NCBI RefSeq assembly: GCF_000003605.2
Contig: NW_003119425.1
Span: forward strand, 1,799,445 to 1,812,884
Origin: Saccoglossus kowalevskii
Lineage: Eukaryota; Hemichordata; Enteropneusta; Harrimaniidae
DNA: 13,440 nt
Reading direction: 5' to 3'
Shown here: in pieces, positions 8,931-13,440 of the stretch
Numbering within the stretch: position 1 is the first letter of the stretch
Layout of the letters: each line of letters starts with the position of its first letter
The notes under the pieces: model-generated
Database searches by the model: none
What the model was told of the DNA's origin: nothing
Seen by the model: the letters and a program-made list of their open reading frames with translations, nothing else
Translations under genes and position numbers: made by a program

Positions 8931-8960
8931 TATCGCCCTTTAAGGCCTGCAGGTGTTTGT

Positions 8961-10479
8961 GTTCGACCCAGCCTGGTTGACGCTAGAATAGAACATTAAA
9001 TTTGATATAGAGAGATGGCCACACAGCCCTGTCAGCTTCTATGGTAAAAATGCTCTATGTATGAGCACTTGCAACGTGCACATACAAATAAAGGTTAGGT
9101 GAGACAATAGTGACATTCAATGTTCAGAACTGTCATCGGGCACAAAAACATTAAAAAAACATTAATGTATATGATCCCGAGTATAAAGTATTTGAGCCTG
9201 GAAAACCTTGGTTTATGTAGTTTCCACTTGGTTAGAGCTTTCTCCGTGTTTTGCTACTAATCAACTACCAGAAAATTATATTGTGACCCAATACTATCTT
9301 CCATTTTCCTGCTCCTGCTTAATGACCTTTTTACGTCCCGCGTAAAAATAATATAAAATAGAAATAATAAAAGAATACTGTACTTAAATTAAATAACACA
9401 AGCATTACATGACACCACAGCAATCCATGAATGTAGTAGGCTATGATTCTGAATTTAATAATGTTAAAACATTGTTCTTGCGTATTTGTTTATTTGAGTA
9501 TACAACATTGTCAGGATGCGACCAGGCATAACTTGTAACTGATCATGAGTTAATGAGCACACTCCTATTCAGTATTATTTTGCCTTATACTACAATCTTT
9601 ATTCCACACAATGGAAATCTTGGATCAATAATCAACCGACCATACAATTTTAAATATTTCAGTTCACCTAAGCAGCGTGTTACCTAGCCATTGTATATTG
9701 ACAATGAAGTAAGAAACTAGAGAACTTGAAATGGCAAATGCCTGTATTGTCGGTGATAGTATTATGAAATGCACGTAGGAGTGAGAAAGTGTAGGAATTC
9801 TAATCAGTGTGTCGGATAACTCTTACACTGTAGAAATAACAGGTTCGACCCAAAGGAATACACATTAGGTTAATACAAATAGTTTCTAGGTCTCGACTCT
9901 CGTGGGTGAATAGCCTAGTAATTGCTTACCACAGTATATTTATAAACTTAACACATTCAATAGAATCCATTGCTTAACAAACATCGTGGGAAAGCAACAT
10001 GTACGTGATTCACTGTCGATATGGTGACATGTGTTATAATGGAAAACTTGAGATTTGAGAACAATGTACAAAGTTCAATCCAATTGAGAAATAAACATTG
10101 TTATAATAAAAACACCTGTAAACCGATAATTAGTATTCAATTTCGCTAATTAACATATATGATGTTACATGTACACCTACATAAACATGTAAAACGTGTC
10201 AATGCAAAGACACACAAAAAACATTCCAAAATACCTAATGTTCACATTAATTAATTTTAACCATGATGGATAAAAATAAATGCAGTTGTATACAAAGTTT
10301 CAGTTCATTTAATCAAACCATCAGTATTTGTAAGCAACTTAGCTGATTAACATGTGCAGTACTAAATAGAAACAATCATCAGATGTTAACAGGAAACATG
10401 TAGCAATTTCTAATGCATTTCGGCAAACAAGGACAAGGGAAATGTTTAAACAGATTATTATGTAAAGTACATAATTACT
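8961..10479. other. Non-coding AT-rich stretch
   Basis: No supported gene. B-box-like GGTTCGACCC at about 9841-9850 has no tRNA around it. A hairpin with TTACATGT at 10165-10172 and ACATGTAA at 10185-10192 is present. Confidence 0.4.
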
Positions 10480-10489
10480 ATGCGCGGGT

Positions 10490-10600
10490 TAGTACCAAAA
10501 ATGTATTTGTGTTTTAAATTGCATCCCAATCCATCCAGTGATTCTTGGGATATTGTAAGATTTGACACGGACAGACAGACACACATACAGACATCGGATG
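10490..10600 (+). repeat. Retroposon 3'-tail-like fragment ending in GACAGACAGAC
   Basis: The segment AATTGCATCCCAATCCATCC, then GTGATTCTTGGGATATTGTAAG and a GACAGACAGACACACA-type tail, has the layout of a widespread invertebrate non-LTR/SINE tail (a conserved block ending in tandem ACAG units). The 73-codon plus frame across it (10480-10701) and the 65-codon frame opposite are read as by-products of the repeat. Family assignment rests on remembered pattern, not alignment. Confidence 0.5.
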
Positions 10601-11467
10601 CATTTGCACCTAAAATATATCGACAGAAGGATATCATGAGAAGTACACGCCTCATTTCACAAAACTTGTATTATAAAGAAAATGGTGGTTCTTTTTTATA
10701 ACTTTACGAGTATTTGGGTCATATCTACTGGGATTGGTCACTTAATTTGCATATCACTTAACATACATTCGACATGTTTCGCATAGTTCTGTTATTACAT
10801 CAAATAGTAATAATTAAATTTCAATAGCTGACAGGGATATACTATTGGTAGGTTCGACTATCTAATCCGTAATTCTTTATGGTGATTTTTTAGACTGTAA
10901 TAAACATGTTTAGCACGTGTAAATATAATGTGGTGTGCAGTCACAATGACATGGTGACATTAATTTTTAGAGCAAATAAATAACAATTAACTAACAATTT
11001 AATTATGTTTCAAAAAGTGTTATTTGAATTTCATTCATTTCGGAATTGAACTTTCAGTGCGCCCTCAATCAAGGCACTCAAATATAAATCACCACCTTCG
11101 TTTTCAAATCAGGTTTAGTGGACGACATATAATTCCAGACGAATATTTCATGTTTGAAGTTTGTACATTCCATGTTTTGTATATTTCATGTTTTCTACAG
11201 GCTTTACACGAATGCTGGCAATTTCTTTTTCACTGTGTCCCTCATCTGTTTTACGACCAGTCATGCTAGAAGTTGGTACAGATATGTAACCATGTAGCTC
11301 ATCATGATATAACATGAAAGTGATTTGTTAAATGTATTGAGGTCATATGACAGCGATGCGTTGATTACAATTTTAATATTGAAACATTACATGAAATAGT
11401 GAATTTACTGCCATATGAAGATCACATGAAGATAATTTGGTGTGACGTGGAAAAGCTTGGCCTGGAA
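10601..11467. other. Non-coding AT-rich stretch
   Basis: An 81-codon plus frame (11024-11269) begins near an ATT/ATG-poor start and has no recognisable motif. I see an octamer-like ATTTGCATAT near 10746 and nothing else of note. Confidence 0.35.
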
Positions 11468-11517
11468 TGATGTGATGTGACGTGATGTGATGTGATGTGA
11501 TGTGATGTGATGGGATG
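11468..11517. repeat. TGATG pentanucleotide microsatellite, 10 units
   Basis: Ten consecutive 5-base units fill the 50 bases. Eight are exact TGATG, the third is TGACG and the last is GGATG. A minus-strand frame across it encodes repeats of His-His-Ile-Thr-Ser type and is a by-product of the array. Confidence 0.95.
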
Positions 11518-11585
11518 TAGGTTGTTGTTTCCAGCATGGACAGGGTGACCCTTAGATGCATGACTATTGCCATAGTCTCATATGC

Positions 11586-11616
11586 TGAACATTGATTTGC
11601 CCATTAGCAATGTTCA
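11586..11616. repeat. Hairpin with 9-bp perfect arms
   Basis: TGAACATTG and CAATGTTCA are exact inverted arms around a 13-base loop. No gene end or element boundary is attached. Confidence 0.8.
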
Positions 11617-12177
11617 ATTAACCATGCTCGTACATTTATTTATAGAAATACTGTTACGTATATATTTTATAATTTAAATAAAATTCAAGAAGTGAAATCA
11701 CAAATGTTTTAATTAGTCTGAATATTTTTGAGGATATTTACTGAGAAATGTAATGAACTTTATTGATTTTATATCCGCCCATACGTGCCTTTCTTTAACG
11801 TTCGAACGTAAACTTTGTAACGACCGCACCATACTGCGTATTCCCACTCGTTTACACAAATACGCTGCCACTCAATACAATGCTAAATAAATATTGAATG
11901 ACTCAATTATCTCGTACTTTAATTCCTTTACTGCGTAGAACCTCTATTATGTAAACTGAATGGCATTTGTATAATAATAAACTGCCATTGTGAATTGACG
12001 TGAGATTGTGATCCCAATGTATTATCGTTATTGTGCTTACCTATGAAAGGAACGGAAGATGTTCTAAATACATGGACCGTTTTACGTCCTTTGGGGGAAT
12101 ATCAAAGCGAGTTCACTGGCCCCATAGTGGTTTATTTTGATCTATTGTTATTGTGATTCGAGTTCTATTCGTCTAAA
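11617..12177. other. Non-coding AT-rich stretch
   Basis: No supported gene or recognisable repeat on either strand. Confidence 0.4.
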
Positions 12178-12297
12178 TTACACGGGTTGCCCAGCCGTGA
12201 CTAGTGACGTAGGGAATAGTCCGTAGATAATAGTGTCCCTCTTCGTAATACCGAGTCCTATGTCAATCACGTGTGCCCCACTTTCGTAAGCAACCAT
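12178..12297 (-). CDS. Possible 39-residue small open frame, unassigned
   Basis: A minus-strand ATG at 12297-12295 opens 39 codons ending in TAA at 12180-12178. The composition is balanced (AHVIDIGLGITKRDTIIYG in the middle) rather than low-complexity, and it lies in a G+C-richer patch. There is no signal peptide, cysteine framework or family match that I recognise. On the opposite strand the patch has a CRE-like TGACGT at 12205-12210, an E-box CACGTG at 12268-12273 and a donor-like AAAG/GTATGT near 12325, so an untranslated plus-strand first exon is an equally good reading. A frame this short is often chance. Confidence 0.15.
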   Translation of the reverse strand: MVAYESGAHVIDIGLGITKRDTIIYGLFPTSLVTAGQPV

Positions 12298-12329
12298 TCA
12301 TTTGTGCAGACTGGGCTGTTAAAGGTATG

Positions 12330-13092
12330 TATCTTTACGTGGATAATGTATTGTTTTTTCGACGAATTACATTAATGACATATGTCAGAACATCACGACA
12401 GTAACACACTGACAAGACACTGAAAACTGCAATGGAATCAAATAATATAGCGTTAGTTATTTGTCACCATGTTCGCGTGACTGTGACATTTACCTTGGCA
12501 GCGAAAAAATCCAAACTTGACTACGATATATTAACGATTATTAATTATTCATGTGTTCAATATATTTTCATGAGAGGTGCGGTTGTTCGGGAATAGTGTG
12601 AGAAAATGACGGAACACAGATAGATGTGAATTTTCTGTGGAATTTCGATTGACAAAATGTTGTAGTGTACGATAGGTTAGTAGAGTATTGACGAATTTTA
12701 GTTTAATTCATTCAGGTAATGCCCACAGGTATTCATTTTTTCAGGATTTAAATTGGCTACATTTTAGATACTATATAAAAAAAACCAGCTACATTGTAAA
12801 GCTACACCACCAAAAATTCGACTGTACAGTCTAGAAATGTTAATGGTTAAATTATTCAATCACATAAAAACATTGGGTTAATAACTATTATTAAAAAAAC
12901 AATTGATTACATAGTTTGTACCGCATAAGCTGTAAGTTATATATTGCTCAAGGTTTGAACTGATGTGATAAGGGCATAATTCAAATAATTCAAGCACCCT
13001 TAAGTTAATACTAAATATACCAGAAAATACGTTAATCATACATAGACCAGTGGTTTGGGCTGGAATCCAGAGGTGAGCCCCCACAGGAGGTA
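12330..13092. other. Non-coding AT-rich stretch
   Basis: A 75-codon minus frame (12878-13105) begins with an ATG but has no recognisable domain and ends in an AT-rich tract. I do not support it as a gene. Confidence 0.35.
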
Positions 13093-13194
13093 TAACAAAC
13101 CACATCCAACTTTTTTTTGTTCAGATATATATCTTCTTCATGGAAAATATGGATGTGGAAAAAAATTTATGATTTAACTAATGATAAATGGGAT

Positions 13195-13208
13195 GTTGCT
13201 ATGGCAAC
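13195..13208. promoter_or_regulatory. RFX X-box-like palindrome
   Basis: GTTGCTATGGCAAC differs by one base from the symmetrical RFX X-box GTTGCCATGGCAAC. It is framed by an extra AT on each side, giving 7-bp arms from 13193 to 13210. RFX sites commonly mark ciliary gene promoters in animals. No nearby start of a gene is visible, so its target is unknown. Confidence 0.45.
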
Positions 13209-13226
13209 ATAATAATATATAGGCAT

Positions 13227-13242
13227 AATGGTTACCACCATT
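13227..13242. repeat. Small hairpin AATGGT-TACC-ACCATT
   Basis: Perfect 6-bp arms around the tetraloop TACC. It lies between the X-box-like site and the octamer pair. Confidence 0.6.
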
Positions 13243-13334
13243 GATGTTTCAATATCTTCGTTGTCTTTTGAGCTAGAGATCCCAGATTGGTGTCATTTGA
13301 AGGTGTTTTGAATATATTGTCCAAATAAATGTAA

Positions 13335-13360
13335 ATATGCAAATCAGATAATTTGCATAT
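13335..13360. promoter_or_regulatory. Head-to-head POU octamer pair in a perfect palindrome
   Basis: ATATGCAAAT at 13335-13344 and ATTTGCATAT at 13351-13360 are exact inverted arms of 10 bp separated by CAGATA. Each arm contains the POU/Oct consensus octamer (ATGCAAAT and ATTTGCAT). The arrangement suits two POU factors bound in opposite orientation, but binding is inferred. Confidence 0.5.
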
Positions 13361-13440
13361 TCGTTTTTATTAATTGTATTGATATTTTTTGATATTTGAG
13401 CCTCTTCAAACTAACACTTACAGTAATATTGAAAGAATTA

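Noticed and set aside
9836-9855. B-box-like GGTTCGACCC as a polymerase III gene
   Set aside because: No A box or tRNA arms at the right distance upstream.
11373-11573. 66-codon minus-strand frame with HHITS repeats
   Set aside because: It is a translation of the TGATG microsatellite.
1-13440. CRISPR array, bacterial operon, or defence or phage system
   Set aside because: No regularly spaced repeats, no long coding frames and no ribosome-binding-site-led gene clusters; the sequence looks like animal non-coding DNA.

Overview
The window is AT-rich (about one third G+C by eye) and gene-poor. It looks like nuclear DNA from an invertebrate animal. The evidence is splice-like signals around a signal-peptide-bearing cysteine-rich exon, a decayed mariner transposon, a tRNA-head SINE-like repeat, a retroposon tail ending in GACAGACAGAC-type sequence, and many short microsatellite-like and palindromic stretches with no long open frame. 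There are no bacterial operons, rRNA genes, CRISPR arrays or phage genes. A mollusc or other lophotrochozoan is my best guess from the repeat style, but this is an inference.

Left part (1-720): the only convincing protein-coding segment is on the minus strand at 450-710. It encodes a small secreted peptide with six cysteines. It has an acceptor-like site immediately before the ATG and two donor-like sites at its end, so it is probably one exon of a larger gene. It could also be a complete last exon that stops at 450 and uses the AATAAA at 212-207.

Middle part (720-5790): long non-coding AT-rich DNA with small palindromes, one 14-bp tandem duplication, a 15-base telomere-like motif, and an unusual 50-base stretch (4804-4853) in which three inverted repeats overlap and compete.

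Repeat-rich part (5790-8960): a non-autonomous mariner remnant (about 5791-6495) with recognisable terminal inverted repeats and a transposase pseudogene; a G+C-richer CT-biased tract with degenerate internal repeats (7315-7690); a Met-tRNA-like SINE head (about 8515-8665); and, directly beside it, a 26-bp imperfect inverted repeat enclosing about 207 bp (8672-8930).

Right part (8960-13440): mostly featureless AT-rich DNA, with a retroposon 3'-tail-like fragment near 10500, a TGATG pentanucleotide array (11468-11517), a slightly G+C-richer patch around 12180-12330, and a cluster of palindromes at 13100-13360. That cluster includes an RFX X-box-like site and a perfect head-to-head pair of POU octamer motifs.

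The genes do not form a pathway. The window reads as the edge of one small secreted-peptide gene plus flanking or intronic DNA sprinkled with old mobile elements. I did not find a clear new multi-gene system. The best leads are the secreted peptide, the interleaved hairpin and the octamer/X-box palindrome cluster.
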